Positions 1 to 9,910 are shown, numbered from the stretch's first letter. The stretch: 45,595 bases of DNA from an uncultured Clostridia bacterium (GCA_947037025.1 CAMQSU010000012.1:1-45595), one strand, 5' to 3'. The notes: generated by a model from the letters alone, not told the origin. Numbers and translations: made by a program.

Positions 1-52
1 TCCTGACCCCCTGCTTGCAAGGCAGGTGCTCTACCAACTGAGCTACACCCCC
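1..52 (-). tRNA. tRNA-Ala (anticodon UGC), truncated by window edge
   Basis: The reverse complement begins GGGGGUG (acceptor strand), then UA and the D arm GCUCAGUUGGUAGAGC, then an anticodon stem CCUGC/GCAGG closing the loop CUUGCAA. The anticodon UGC (positions 19-17) reads alanine GCN codons. About 52 nt of a ~76-nt tRNA are visible; the T arm and acceptor 3' strand lie beyond position 1. It has its own promoter about 60 nt upstream, so it is probably the first gene of a tRNA transcript that continues to the left. Confidence 0.95.
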
Positions 53-110
53 ATAAAAAAAATCGAGCAGGTTATATTGAATTGTTTTGCTATCTGCCGA
101 CAGCTTATTT

Positions 111-139
111 ATAATATCATAACCTTATGTATATGTCAA
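111..139 (-). promoter_or_regulatory. Sigma-A-type promoter of the tRNA-Ala transcript
   Basis: On the minus strand there is a perfect -35 TTGACA (139-134), a 17-nt spacer and a -10 TATTAT (116-111). Transcription would start near 104, about 50 nt before the first tRNA base. Confidence 0.8.
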
Positions 140-459
140 CTGTTTTAACGCACTTTATGAAAAATTTCTCAACTTTTCGTTAAGGTTGTTTGCTGGGACT
201 TTTCACTTGCTCAAACTACTCATTTTAAGAGTGGTCAAAGAGGCGCGAATATACTATTGATTAGGATGTTATCTAATGATATATTATATTATATATAGTA
301 TACAATATATAATAAACATTAATTAGTCGGCTTTTTGTCATTTCCGCCATCATTTTTGCTGACTGACCTGACTAAATATATTTTACCATAAACGATATAT
401 TAAATCAACTGAATTATATACAAAGATTGTAAAAATTTAGTAGTTTTATTAAAGCAAAT
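140..459. other. AT-rich spacer with no recognisable gene
   Basis: This stretch lies between the tRNA promoter and the corA terminator. It is strongly AT-rich with alternating TA runs near 280-312. I see no open frame with a ribosome binding site, no RNA gene and no repeat. Confidence 0.6.
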
Positions 460-505
460 AAAAAACAGCTGCCGACTCCGCTTATTTGCGACTTCAGTAG
501 CTGTT
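460..505 (-). terminator. Intrinsic terminator downstream of corA
   Basis: Read on the minus strand, AACAGCT (505-499) pairs with AGCTGTT (470-464). The stem continues inward with a few mismatches to a GCGAC-type top and an AAATAA loop, followed by a short U run. It lies about 75 nt after the corA stop codon. Confidence 0.7.
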
Positions 506-579
506 ATTAGATTTTAATTGATTGCGTGCTCATCACTTTTGCAATATCACGCGATTTCCCTATTATATAATATATATCA

Positions 580-1539
580 TTATAGTAGCTTCTTTTTGTG
601 AAGCACAATACCTACGATACCGCATATTCCAAAAATTGCTCCGACCGCTATTGCAAATCCCCACCATTTATCTTGTCCTGGCACCCATGTATTCATTCCC
701 CAGATGCCTGATATTAATGTAGGTATAGATAACATCAGCGTAACAGATGTCAAGATTTTCATTATGTTATTCTGATTGTTTCCGATAACGCTTGCGTATG
801 CATCCATCGTACTTGCTAAAATTGCAGTGTACATGCTTGCCATTTCCATAGCCTGCTGCGTTTCGATTTTTACATCCTCTAAAAGTTCCTCATCCTCCTC
901 ATACTTATCAATTAGCTTTGTTTTTGTTAGCTTGTTGATAATCATGTCGTTGCCTTTTAGCGAAGTAGTAAAGTATACTAGAGAATTTTCAAGATCAAGC
1001 AGCTGAATAAGCTCTTTGTTCTTTGTAGACTTTTTAAGTTCGCTCTGGATCCTTCCACTTGCTTTGTCAATCTGCTTTAGATAATGCAAGTATTTTGTAG
1101 AGGTATTGTACATTGCTTGAAACAAAAACCTTGTGCGTTTGTGCGTTGAGAATGTCTTAACTCTTCCCATAGCAAAATCACGCGTGACAGTAGTTTCTTT
1201 AAGGCTTATTGTTACAACAAAATCTTTAACAAGCACAAAACCTAACGGCAATGTGTAGTATGAATAATAACTTCCTTCCTCTTCCTCAATGATAGGGATA
1301 TCAAATAGCACTAGAGAATAATCATCCTCATGCTCGATACGTGACCTCTCCTCATCATCTAGAGGGGCTTTCAAAATGTCTTCTTCAATCTGGGTCAAAA
1401 GACTCACGATTTCTATTTCTTTATCTGTCGGGTTAACTAGATTAACCCACTTATTATTAAGCTCCGCTTTGCTCTTTATGCTGTCAAATGCAACTTCAGA
1501 TACATTGCCTTGCTCATCAGCGTGAAAAACTTGAATCAT
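580..1539 (-). CDS. corA: CorA-family magnesium/divalent metal ion channel
   Basis: A 319-residue protein of typical CorA length. The first ~255 residues are an acidic, helical cytoplasmic domain (for example the acidic stretch at 211-222). Two C-terminal membrane helices follow, at about 262-282 and 293-313, with the signature GMN at 281-283 between them and a short basic tail (HKKKLL). CorA proteins are pentamers that pass Mg2+ (sometimes Co2+ or Ni2+) down the membrane potential, with the GMN loop as selectivity filter. The start follows AAAGGAGG at good spacing. The gene is alone between a promoter/attenuator and a terminator, which suggests a single-gene unit controlled by its leader RNA. 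A Zn2+-type member of the wider 2-TM-GxN family cannot be excluded. Confidence 0.93.
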   Translation of the reverse strand: MIQVFHADEQGNVSEVAFDSIKSKAELNNKWVNLVNPTDKEIEIVSLLTQIEEDILKAPLDDEERSRIEHEDDYSLVLFDIPIIEEEEGSYYSYYTLPLGFVLVKDFVVTISLKETTVTRDFAMGRVKTFSTHKRTRFLFQAMYNTSTKYLHYLKQIDKASGRIQSELKKSTKNKELIQLLDLENSLVYFTTSLKGNDMIINKLTKTKLIDKYEEDEELLEDVKIETQQAMEMASMYTAILASTMDAYASVIGNNQNNIMKILTSVTLMLSIPTLISGIWGMNTWVPGQDKWWGFAIAVGAIFGICGIVGIVLHKKKLL

Positions 1540-1584
1540 TTTCAGTCCTCCTTTACAATTTATGTTGCCATGCTATTTTGACAT

Positions 1585-1611
1585 AAAAATAGCGTGGATT
1601 TAAAACCACGC
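1585..1611 (-). terminator. Intrinsic terminator inside the corA leader (attenuator)
   Basis: On the minus strand GCGTGG (1611-1606) pairs perfectly with CCACGC (1597-1592) across an 8-nt loop and is followed by TATTTTT. It sits between the corA promoter and the corA ribosome binding site, so readthrough is required for expression. Outer segments ATGTTGC and GCAACAT flank it and could pair with each other, and a second perfect hairpin (GCTATTTT/AAAATAGC) follows directly. These offer alternative structures. Confidence 0.7.
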
Positions 1612-1761
1612 ACGCAACATTATTGCAAGGGACTACCTAGACAAATGACTGCGACGAGGTGATATGCGATTATTTAAATTACAACTATTCGGATCTGCGT
1701 CCACAGTAATGCCTCCTAAAAATTTTATTCCTCGTGACTTTCTCACGATCTATTTCTATAA
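1585..1761 (-). promoter_or_regulatory. Structured 5' leader of corA, candidate metal-responsive riboswitch of unassigned class
   Basis: About 175 nt of leader lie between the predicted start of transcription and the attenuator. Visible elements are a 5' hairpin CGTGA/TCACG, a segment ACGAGG that can pair with a distal CCTCGT, a central conserved-looking block around AGGAGGCATTACTG, and the terminator. The logic fits a Mg2+ sensor upstream of a Mg2+ channel. I could not find the hallmark M-box core (GGTGAGGCTCC), so I do not assign it to that family. Confidence 0.5.
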
Positions 1762-1767
1762 TAGCAC

Positions 1768-1796
1768 ATTATAAGTTTGATTGCAAGCAAATACAA
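1768..1796 (-). promoter_or_regulatory. Promoter of corA
   Basis: Minus-strand -35 TTGTAT (1796-1791), 17-nt spacer, perfect -10 TATAAT (1773-1768). It places the start of transcription near 1761, giving a ~220-nt leader. Confidence 0.65.
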
Positions 1797-1821
1797 TCAA
1801 CATTTGCCTTGCTATTAGACT

Positions 1822-1866
1822 AAAAAAAACCTTGCCTAATGCGTTTTGCACGCAGAAAAAGCAAGG
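1822..1866 (-). terminator. Intrinsic terminator downstream of the 2004-2900 gene
   Basis: On the minus strand CCTTGC (1866-1861) pairs with GCAAGG (1835-1830). An inner hairpin TGCGT/ACGCA sits between the arms, and eight U residues follow (1829-1822). Confidence 0.75.
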
Positions 1867-2003
1867 CTCTTATAATTATTATAATATTAATTACTATATA
1901 TATATACGGCTAGCATATACACAACCTTATACATTATATATATGTTACATATCCTACATGTGTTATCGATTGACATCTTGACAGCGTATTTTTTGCATGA
2001 TGA

Positions 2004-2900
2004 TTAAATACTTGCAACAGCCACTTTCCCTTCAATATCATGCACAATACACCCGATTCTAAGCTCGTCAGCAGGGCTAACATACCCTGTTGATTGCAAT
2101 GATTTTAGTCCATCTACAAGCATTGAAAGAATTTCCGTTGATACTCCATCCTTTACAATCCCATCAATCATTTTGCTTAAAAGACCTACATTATCAGTCT
2201 TAGGCGCGGCTACTGGCTCCCTTCTTGCTTTTACTAAAATATCGCTAAACGAGTAGTTGAAATCGGGAAAATTGTTCACTGCTTCTGGGTATTTAACACC
2301 AGCGCGTAACTTGCAAAAAATATCTCTGCCGATGCAGCTATACTTGTTACTAAGGTAATATAACTGAAATGAAAGTGCAACCATTTCTAGCGCGCCTGTG
2401 ATAATGGCTATGCTAATATATGCCGTATAATCATACTCCACACCGTTAACCACGCCAACTGTAGTAAGCAAAATTACGCCTATTATATAGATAGTAAAAT
2501 ACACAACAATACCAATAGTTCCTGAGCATTCTAGCTTGTGACTGATTAAACTGTCAATTCTAGAGTCGCTAAAATTTTCGCCTTTTTTGTCACATTTTTG
2601 CCATGCTCTTTTTACTGAATATGGCAATCTCGTTAAACAAAACTTTCTAAATATCTGCTTATTGCAGATGTTTACAGCACCATACTTTGCTATAAATGTA
2701 TCAACTGATATATCAAAATTCCCTAGTCTTACAAAACTACTCCCGAACCCATGTGACAATAACACGGTTAAAAAAGTGATAAGATAAATTATCGTCATCG
2801 CAAAAGAAACATTGAATATTGTTACATATTCGGTATAAAAACTCCCCATTACATCAGCAAATGCTGCACTAAAAACTATTCCGCCCATACCACACCTCAT
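2004..2900 (-). CDS. Hypothetical three-helix membrane protein
   Basis: I do not recognise this 298-residue protein. It has hydrophobic segments at about 28-50, 125-150 and 160-185. Between the first and second lies a Cys- and Lys-rich stretch, and the C-terminal ~100 residues are soluble and contain a valine/leucine-rich amphipathic stretch (about 235-275). There is no signal peptide or known catalytic motif. The first ATG lacks a ribosome binding site; Met5 (position 2888) is preceded by GAGGTG a few bases upstream and may be the real start. The gene lies downstream of addA in the same direction, with a ~120-nt AT-rich gap that weakly resembles a promoter, so linkage to the addBA operon is uncertain. 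It ends before a good terminator. Confidence 0.6.
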   Translation of the reverse strand: MRCGMGGIVFSAAFADVMGSFYTEYVTIFNVSFAMTIIYLITFLTVLLSHGFGSSFVRLGNFDISVDTFIAKYGAVNICNKQIFRKFCLTRLPYSVKRAWQKCDKKGENFSDSRIDSLISHKLECSGTIGIVVYFTIYIIGVILLTTVGVVNGVEYDYTAYISIAIITGALEMVALSFQLYYLSNKYSCIGRDIFCKLRAGVKYPEAVNNFPDFNYSFSDILVKARREPVAAPKTDNVGLLSKMIDGIVKDGVSTEILSMLVDGLKSLQSTGYVSPADELRIGCIVHDIEGKVAVASI

Positions 2901-3019
2901 TATAAAAAATTATTATGTACTCATGTTTGATGTGGTTTTATGAGGATTTCTAGTTGTTAAATTATTATATAGCGTGTTTTTAATTATTTATTATGTCGTT
3001 TTATGTGCTTTGTTTTATG

Positions 3020-6000
3020 TCAAAATTCTATTATTTCATCCCTTCCAATTACATATATTACTGTTTTGTCCACTTTTCTCCCTAGTGCTTCTGATACTGC
3101 TAGAGAGTAAAGTTCAAGCTGCTTTTTATATCGCTCTTTTAGTACTGTAGCCTTTTGATTCGACTTTTTGAAATCGACAACTATTAGCTCATCGCCGTCA
3201 ATTATTAGGTCAACAGCACCTTGCACTAAAATGTTATCATTAACAGTCGTATCCATAACTTCCGATGCTCGAGTGCATAGCATAAACTCCCTCTCTCGGT
3301 AATGCTTGTTGTTGCTTGCATATACTATTAAGCTGCTTGTGACAACTCGATATATCTCTTCAGGATTGATTTCAGAAAGTTCCTCCTCTGTCAAAATTCC
3401 TTCTTTATTCATACGCTCAAGCTCTGCTTTTACTTGCTCTAGCGTTGTGATGTCATAGGCAATATGCTCAAGGATTGCATGGTAATTTGTTCCCCGCTTA
3501 GACTTGCTAGCGACTTTCGGTTCGTATTCTTCAAACATCGCAGAATCAACTTCCATTCCGTCCTCGTAACTGTCTATACTATTTATCTCCGTAACCGTGT
3601 ACTTTATACTTGTATTAGTGTTTTTTTTATATAAATATTCAAAATCTAAATATTTATCAATTTCCGGAATTGACTTCCCTTCCACTTTTTTGAAAGTGTA
3701 CCTTTGCATTATAGCCGGTGCAACTTGCTCTGCATCATGAAAACGCACGTGTCCTTCGATTGTGCCATCAGCGATTGCCGTATTAAATATCCAATCTTTT
3801 AATGCATTTGCTTTGTATGGTGATTTGTATTTTATCCCTTCCGTTTTTGCTCCACCAGTTAGGAATATGCTGTTTTTTGCCCTTGTCAAACCTACATATA
3901 AAAGACGCATTGCTTCGTTCATGTCATCAAATTTTTTCTTTTCTTGCAGCACTTTGAACACAAAATTTTCGCTAGCGTATCTGTTTACTTCATCAAAATA
4001 ATTGATTGCAATACCGATATCTTTATCTAGCTGAACCTTTGGCATATCAAGTCCGCCACCACCTTTGCTACTGTCAATGTTGCACAGAAAAACTATCGGA
4101 AACTCTAGGCCTTTGCTTTTGTGGATGGTCATTGCTGTGACCATATTTCCCTTTCCTAAGCCGTCAAGCTCGTACTCTTCCGACTGAATACTTTCCACAT
4201 ATTCGCTAACCGATACGCTGCTGCCAATACTTGCAAGTGCATTTATAAATGTTTTAACTGCTGCTAACTTGTATCCGCCACCTTTTGACGCTAGTAAATA
4301 TTTATCATATCCGCTGCCGTATACTATCACGCTTGCAAGCTCTTGCAGATTCATGTAGCTTGACATTAGGCGGTATTCCTCTATCATTTTATATAGCTTA
4401 TCAATTTTTGAATTTCCGCCTCTCTCTAAAAGACACGCTTTGTAGAAATACTTGTCCGTTGAATGCTTTGTACGCAATTCAAACTGTTCATCCATTTTCA
4501 TTCCAATCCAATAACTGTTAAGGACTGCCGATAAAGGATGATCCAGCATATCGTTTGCGATGATTTTGAAAATTTCCTTTATTATCTCTACTTCGTATAT
4601 GTCCGCAGATTTTACTAGTGCAGAGATATCTATCGGTATTCCTTCCTCTTGAATAACTCGTAATATTTCTCTAACGCTACCACTTTTCTTTCTTGATAAT
4701 ATAACAATATCACGATAATCCACATGTCGATCGCAGCCTAAAGCTGTATCATATATCCATCCAGTTGTAACTAGCTCATGAATCTTGTCTGCAATAAACT
4801 TGCCTTCCTGCGCGCCCTTTGCACTGCTGATATTTCCCACTATGTCGTTTTTCACTGAATATATATCATCTTTGATACTGAAATTATTCTTGCTTGCTTG
4901 TTGATCAATAAATATGTCGATATTGTACGCCTTAAGCAGTCCGCTCGGCTTATAATCCGCACCCGCTATCAGCTTATCTGTCACGGCATAGTCAACTCCA
5001 CCAAATCGCTTGTGCATTACATTGTTGAATATCTTGTTGACAAAATCAAGGACTTTTGCATCGCTACGGTAATTATTATCTAAATGCACTGTGTGACCTG
5101 CTACTTTTCCTGACTCATAATCTCTGTACTTGCCAAGCATTATCTCCGGCTCAGAACATCTGAAACCATATATACTTTGCTTGCTGTCTCCCACCATAAA
5201 TAGATTATTGCCATTAGAAATGCCTTGAAACATGCTCTCTTGTGCATAGTTTGTATCTTGAAATTCATCAATAGATATGTAATCATACCTAGCTGATATC
5301 TCCGCCCTAATATCTTCTCTTGATAGCAACTGCAATGTCTTTTGCGTGAAATCGCTGAAGGTAAATCTGTTTGCTCTTGTTTTATCATCATTGAAAATTT
5401 TAATTGTATCAGTATACACATTTAGCAGTTTTTCAATGTCGCTTGTAGTAGAAGATTGAACCTCTTGCGCCCTTTCAAATGAGTTTTTCACCATGTCGCA
5501 AATCCACAAATAAATATCTTTTGCGTCCTTGAAGCATCGTTCTTGCTCATCCCAATCAATAGCTATTTTTCCTTTTTTGACTGGCTTTTTTTCAAACTCA
5601 TAGCTATTTACTATTGTATATATATCCTTATACTTGCTCAGCTTTGATATAGCGTGAAAAAAGTCTTGAATGCTTTTATACCTTTCCGCATATTCAGGAA
5701 TCTGTGCAATCACCCCTTGAATAGCAATGTCAAGTCGCATTATCGCAAACTCTGCTCTATCTTTTAGCATATCAAGAAAATACATCATTGCGATGCAGTT
5801 ATCTATTCCTTTTTCTTGCCCTGCTCCATTTGCCATGCTTATCCACTCATCAGTATTTGGGCTTGTTGTTGCAAAAGAATCTATCCTGCAAATTTCATTG
5901 TATAGCCCACGCTGTCCGCCTAGTTTTGATAATAAATCATATATCCATTCTTCTTCCTTATCAATTACTGTATCAACTGCCATATCAAAGCTTTTGCGAA

Positions 6001-6406
6001 ACAAAACCTTTCCTTCCTTATCGCCTATAATGTCAATATCCGGATCAATGCCTAAAATATGAAAAAACTCACGCACCGTTCTGCCGCAATACGCGTCATT
6101 AGTAACTATATTTGCATAGGAAATATTATCAAGCTGCTCACATAAAAAATCCTGATTAGTATTATCTCCGCTTTCAATTTTTGCAAGTATGCTCTTGTAT
6201 AGTTTGCCTTTAATTTCGCTAGCAATTGACCTATTAAAAGCAAGTATAACTATCCTGTCAATAGGCACGCCCTCATCAATCAACCTCATAATTCGCTCTA
6301 GCATGACCGTCGTTTTGCCGCTGCCGGCAGAGGCAGCAACTACCATGTTGCCACCTCTAAAGTCAAGGATCATCTGCTGATTTTTATTCCATTTAATATT
6401 ACTCAT
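3020..6406 (-). CDS. addA: AddA, ATP-dependent helicase/nuclease subunit A
   Basis: AddA with AddB resects double-strand breaks until a Chi-like site and prepares 3' single strands for RecA. This 1128-residue protein has all superfamily-1A helicase motifs: Walker A AASAGSGKT (24-32), DEFQDT (380-385), VGDSKQSIYGFR (405-416), NNYRS (about 443-447), TIHKSKGLEFP, and RLLYVGLTRAK. The C-terminal RecB-type nuclease keeps D1066, D1078 and K1080 (GAVD...VDFKK) and the later YKKQLELY. The frame is open further upstream, but GGAGA with suitable spacing points to the third of three consecutive Met codons (6406). The start overlaps the end of addB by 8 nt, the usual sign of translational coupling. Confidence 0.95.
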   Translation of the reverse strand: MSNIKWNKNQQMILDFRGGNMVVAASAGSGKTTVMLERIMRLIDEGVPIDRIVILAFNRSIASEIKGKLYKSILAKIESGDNTNQDFLCEQLDNISYANIVTNDAYCGRTVREFFHILGIDPDIDIIGDKEGKVLFRKSFDMAVDTVIDKEEEWIYDLLSKLGGQRGLYNEICRIDSFATTSPNTDEWISMANGAGQEKGIDNCIAMMYFLDMLKDRAEFAIMRLDIAIQGVIAQIPEYAERYKSIQDFFHAISKLSKYKDIYTIVNSYEFEKKPVKKGKIAIDWDEQERCFKDAKDIYLWICDMVKNSFERAQEVQSSTTSDIEKLLNVYTDTIKIFNDDKTRANRFTFSDFTQKTLQLLSREDIRAEISARYDYISIDEFQDTNYAQESMFQGISNGNNLFMVGDSKQSIYGFRCSEPEIMLGKYRDYESGKVAGHTVHLDNNYRSDAKVLDFVNKIFNNVMHKRFGGVDYAVTDKLIAGADYKPSGLLKAYNIDIFIDQQASKNNFSIKDDIYSVKNDIVGNISSAKGAQEGKFIADKIHELVTTGWIYDTALGCDRHVDYRDIVILSRKKSGSVREILRVIQEEGIPIDISALVKSADIYEVEIIKEIFKIIANDMLDHPLSAVLNSYWIGMKMDEQFELRTKHSTDKYFYKACLLERGGNSKIDKLYKMIEEYRLMSSYMNLQELASVIVYGSGYDKYLLASKGGGYKLAAVKTFINALASIGSSVSVSEYVESIQSEEYELDGLGKGNMVTAMTIHKSKGLEFPIVFLCNIDSSKGGGGLDMPKVQLDKDIGIAINYFDEVNRYASENFVFKVLQEKKKFDDMNEAMRLLYVGLTRAKNSIFLTGGAKTEGIKYKSPYKANALKDWIFNTAIADGTIEGHVRFHDAEQVAPAIMQRYTFKKVEGKSIPEIDKYLDFEYLYKKNTNTSIKYTVTEINSIDSYEDGMEVDSAMFEEYEPKVASKSKRGTNYHAILEHIAYDITTLEQVKAELERMNKEGILTEEELSEINPEEIYRVVTSSLIVYASNNKHYREREFMLCTRASEVMDTTVNDNILVQGAVDLIIDGDELIVVDFKKSNQKATVLKERYKKQLELYSLAVSEALGRKVDKTVIYVIGRDEIIEF

Positions 6407-9400
6407 CATCATTCTCCATCGCAACTCCTGCGTAACTCCTACTTGCTGCCGTGTTTCCCTTTTGCGTGCATATGCCACTATAATCGCAATACTTACAAGC
6501 TTCTCCGATAGGTTTAGGCTCAATATATCCACTATTAATTTCACTTATCGCATTTGAAATGACATCATTTGAATATTTTTGCAAGTTAGAAAAGTCCTGA
6601 TTTGTATACAGTTTAGAACTGTCAAGCTCGCCTTTTCTGGTTAAACTAACGGGCGTGCAACGATTTTTATTCATGTATTCATTGTCAAATAGTTGCAGCT
6701 CATCCTCTATATCACGAGTAAACCCAACATACGAATAGTCAGGGTTTTTCTTGTCGGGGTTCTTGTAATTATATGGCATTGGCATATAATATACTGCTAG
6801 TGGCTGCAACTTTTCGCAAGATTGCAACGCATTCAAGTACAAAAACAACTGTACTCTCTCCCCGTAAAAAACTTGCTTGATACCAAAATCCATGCTCGAC
6901 TTTGACTTATAATCAATTATTACCGTATATTCGCCATGCTTATCAACTCTATCAATTACACCACGCATATAGTATTTTTTGCCGTCTAGATCAATCTCAA
7001 GAGCGGGGCGGATATCTTGACTTCCGCCAAAACCAACTTCCGTTCCGCTAACAGTAAACTGACTTTGTGCCTGACATTTAACTAGATGCGCTATAATATA
7101 AACCGCTTTATCAAACAGCAGCTTTTTAATTGCTGTTTCCGTCATGCTCCTTGCAATATCTTCAAACTCTGCTGTATTTATTGCCCCTTTGCATATAGAT
7201 AACACTATTGAATCACGGATATCATCCGCTATTGAAGTGTCGGTATTTTCTCTAAAATACACTTCCGCTATTTTATGTATAAATGATCCTATATCGTTCG
7301 GTTTAAGCTCACCCGTTACAGGATGATTAAGTTTAAGTAGTCTCTGGCAAAAGAACTTGAACGGGCACTCGAAATATCTCTCTATCGCAGAGACACTTGC
7401 AAATGTTTTACCCCCAACTATTCGCCATGCATCCTCATTTGGCATAACATGAGTAATTGCCCCATCAGCACGCAAGTATTGGTAATTAAAATCCCCTTTA
7501 AGCTTAGTATATAGATAATCATATATACTCTCATCAGCTATATTCACTCCATTCATTCGCTCAGAATAATAGTTCATAAGCATTGTAATTGCGTTTTGTT
7601 TTGTTGCAATTTTTGCAGCAAGGTCGCAAGCCGTTTCATTCAAAGTGCTTCCTTCAGCGACAAATCCTTTAGCAGTTACCCCTGCAATTCTTGCTACTTG
7701 CCTTGCCATAATTGATGGCTCGCCTGCCTGAGTATTATATGTTATTATTACCTTATCAGATGCTTTTAAAAGTAGTTGACAAATATAAAATTTATCAAGT
7801 AAAATTTTCTCCTTAAAATTAGGAAAAAACTGCATACCTTTATCTTGCAAAATTTGCAACTCTTGCTGAGAAATTATTCCGCCATTTACACTCTCATTAG
7901 GATACGTTCCATCACTAGCACCAATTACAAACATTACCTTAGTTTTTTGATATTTACTTTTGTTTACTTGTCCTACAAAAACGCTATCGACATATTGTGG
8001 GATTGTAGCAATTTCTATGCTAGAAAATGCTGCTAAAATAATTTGTAAAACATCCTCAAAACTAAAACTTATTCCTTCAAATAAACTTTCTATTTGCAAC
8101 ATGCAATTTTCTGTTTTTTCTTTCGCTTTTTCTGCAACTTTTGCCATGCGTTTATCAACACTATTTAGCTTGCAAATGTACGCAGAATAACTATCTGTTA
8201 TGGCTAGTTTATAAAACTCATTAATATTGCATATATGCTCACTTGCGCTAGCTGCATTTTTCATCAGTGGAGATAAAATGCTTATTAGTTTTTCTCTGAC
8301 TTTTTCCGCACCTAAAAACAACTCATCATCTTTTGCAATGGTAAAAGATGTGCTGAATCTGCTGTAATTAATGTTAAATTTGTTAATATAATGCTCAAAT
8401 GCGTTAATATCATCAGCACTAAGTCCTAATATATCTAGCTTAGATAATCTTATAATCTCTGATTTTCTTAAACTTTTTATTACTGCTTCGCTTGCATAAA
8501 CTAATAGTTTAGCAATAGCAGTATTACTTAAATTTGTTTTATCGTCAAGGTATACCGGTATAGCAAAATCTGCAAACTCTTTTGCGATAATTTTTTTGTA
8601 TAAATCCGTATCACTTGCAACAATAACTATATCACGGTATCTGTAATTTTTATCAACAATTAGCCCTCTAATTTCTCTTGCAATACTTCTTACTTCATGA
8701 GTCAAATTATCTGCAACTTTTATATTAAAATGACCTTCACTTTTAATATCAGTTTGCAAGTTATAACTGTACAATCTATCTGATACTTCAAGTGACTCTT
8801 TTGGCAAATTTTCTAGCACATCTACCCTGTTAACTTTTGCATTATTTTTATCTGCTTCTGCAAGTAAAAACTTTACTAAATAATTAGGATAAATTCTAGA
8901 ATTTTTCGCATTTGGCATATCTACTATTCCCATTGTAAACGACCTAGAATATTCAATAAATGCTGATAAAATATCAAGTTTTACTTTAGTTAATTCATGA
9001 AAATCTACTACATAAATATGCGTGTTTTTCACCCAATCAAGGTTAGGGATTTCTATTGCTAAATTTTCTAGCTCACTACCCATATCACCGTAACTTGTAG
9101 CTAATAATTTGATATACTTATCATATAAAAGCGCTATATCCTTTAGCTTATCTGCAATAAGACCAAAAGTATTGCTTGCAGTTTTCCTTAACTGCTCTGG
9201 CGTTATCTTACTGTTTCGCATGTTAGTAATAACGGCATATATTTCGCTGACATATCCAGCCTTTCTGCACACTCTAGAGTAGCAATTTAGTTCGCTTTCG
9301 CTCTCCATTATTACTCGCTTTAAAAGCATTACGCTAGTTACTTGATTAAGCATTTTTAGACCACGATCGCCTAATACTTTGCTAGCAAGCCTTGAAAACC

Positions 9401-9590
9401 CTGTCACTTCAATATTAAAGGAGCTTTTTAGCCCTAAATGCTCAAGAACTTCCATCTCACTTAGCAGCGTAAACTGATCGGGAATAATAACGATATGTCT
9501 GCCTTCGCTCATACCGTTAGCTTTAATCTCGTCAAATACCCTCTCTGATACGCATTTAAATGTATTTCCTGTTATCAATTTTATCGGCAT
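6399..9590 (-). CDS. addB: AddB, helicase-nuclease subunit B
   Basis: AddB is the partner of AddA: an inactivated helicase fold that reads Chi, plus a second nuclease with an Fe-S cluster. The 1063-residue product has the N-terminal IPDQFTLLSE motif, the C-terminal nuclease (RGVIDRVD... then IIDYKSK, and QLFLYLNAL) and the cluster ligands: CPFKFF near residue 745, then C1032, C1035 and C1041 in a CX2CX5C pattern. The P-loop region near the start reads ITGNTFKC and lacks the GK(S/T) of most AddB proteins, so ATP binding by this subunit is doubtful. The start Met follows AAAGGAG with good spacing; 10 further codons are open upstream without such a site. Confidence 0.94.
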   Translation of the reverse strand: MPIKLITGNTFKCVSERVFDEIKANGMSEGRHIVIIPDQFTLLSEMEVLEHLGLKSSFNIEVTGFSRLASKVLGDRGLKMLNQVTSVMLLKRVIMESESELNCYSRVCRKAGYVSEIYAVITNMRNSKITPEQLRKTASNTFGLIADKLKDIALLYDKYIKLLATSYGDMGSELENLAIEIPNLDWVKNTHIYVVDFHELTKVKLDILSAFIEYSRSFTMGIVDMPNAKNSRIYPNYLVKFLLAEADKNNAKVNRVDVLENLPKESLEVSDRLYSYNLQTDIKSEGHFNIKVADNLTHEVRSIAREIRGLIVDKNYRYRDIVIVASDTDLYKKIIAKEFADFAIPVYLDDKTNLSNTAIAKLLVYASEAVIKSLRKSEIIRLSKLDILGLSADDINAFEHYINKFNINYSRFSTSFTIAKDDELFLGAEKVREKLISILSPLMKNAASASEHICNINEFYKLAITDSYSAYICKLNSVDKRMAKVAEKAKEKTENCMLQIESLFEGISFSFEDVLQIILAAFSSIEIATIPQYVDSVFVGQVNKSKYQKTKVMFVIGASDGTYPNESVNGGIISQQELQILQDKGMQFFPNFKEKILLDKFYICQLLLKASDKVIITYNTQAGEPSIMARQVARIAGVTAKGFVAEGSTLNETACDLAAKIATKQNAITMLMNYYSERMNGVNIADESIYDYLYTKLKGDFNYQYLRADGAITHVMPNEDAWRIVGGKTFASVSAIERYFECPFKFFCQRLLKLNHPVTGELKPNDIGSFIHKIAEVYFRENTDTSIADDIRDSIVLSICKGAINTAEFEDIARSMTETAIKKLLFDKAVYIIAHLVKCQAQSQFTVSGTEVGFGGSQDIRPALEIDLDGKKYYMRGVIDRVDKHGEYTVIIDYKSKSSMDFGIKQVFYGERVQLFLYLNALQSCEKLQPLAVYYMPMPYNYKNPDKKNPDYSYVGFTRDIEDELQLFDNEYMNKNRCTPVSLTRKGELDSSKLYTNQDFSNLQKYSNDVISNAISEINSGYIEPKPIGEACKYCDYSGICTQKGNTAASRSYAGVAMENDDE

Positions 9591-9784
9591 AAGTTTCTCC
9601 TTTATCATTGCTTTTAGCATAGAATAAGTATTATTAATGTTATATTATAGCTGTTTTTATCTGTATAATTAGTTTTACGTGATGTATAATTTGTCGTAAT
9701 TTTCCTCAAGTCGCTAATATGTAGCCCTTTACTAATTAGACAAAATGTTGCAAAATGTTCAGTAAACCCCATTACTTCCCGTAT

Positions 9785-9813
9785 ATTATAACACATTCTA
9801 TACCTAACCACAA
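9785..9813 (-). promoter_or_regulatory. Probable promoter of addB-addA
   Basis: Minus-strand TTGTGG (9813-9808), 17-nt spacer, TATAAT (9790-9785), giving a leader of about 190 nt before addB. It is back to back with the lipoprotein promoter about 40 bp away. The rest of the 320-bp gap between the two genes holds no convincing gene. Confidence 0.5.
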
Positions 9814-9852
9814 TATATAATCGAAATTTTATCAGAAATCACCCTATTTCAT

Positions 9853-9880
9853 TTGTGTTTTGCAAAAATTGTGGTATAAT
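9853..9880 (+). promoter_or_regulatory. Promoter of the lipoprotein gene
   Basis: TTGTGT (9853-9858), 16-nt spacer, TATAAT (9875-9880), about 25 nt before the ribosome binding site AGAGG. Confidence 0.6.
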
Positions 9881-9910
9881 AAAATGGAATATATTATAAT
9901 AGAGGTAAAT

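Noticed and set aside
1585..1761. M-box (ykoK) Mg2+ riboswitch
   Set aside because: The context fits, but the conserved M-box core sequences could not be found by eye, so only an unassigned structured leader is reported.
9614..9811. Possible 52-65-residue leader peptide upstream of addB
   Set aside because: Its longest start lies upstream of the predicted start of transcription, and the internal ATG has only a weak, too-close GGAAG. No conserved feature is visible.
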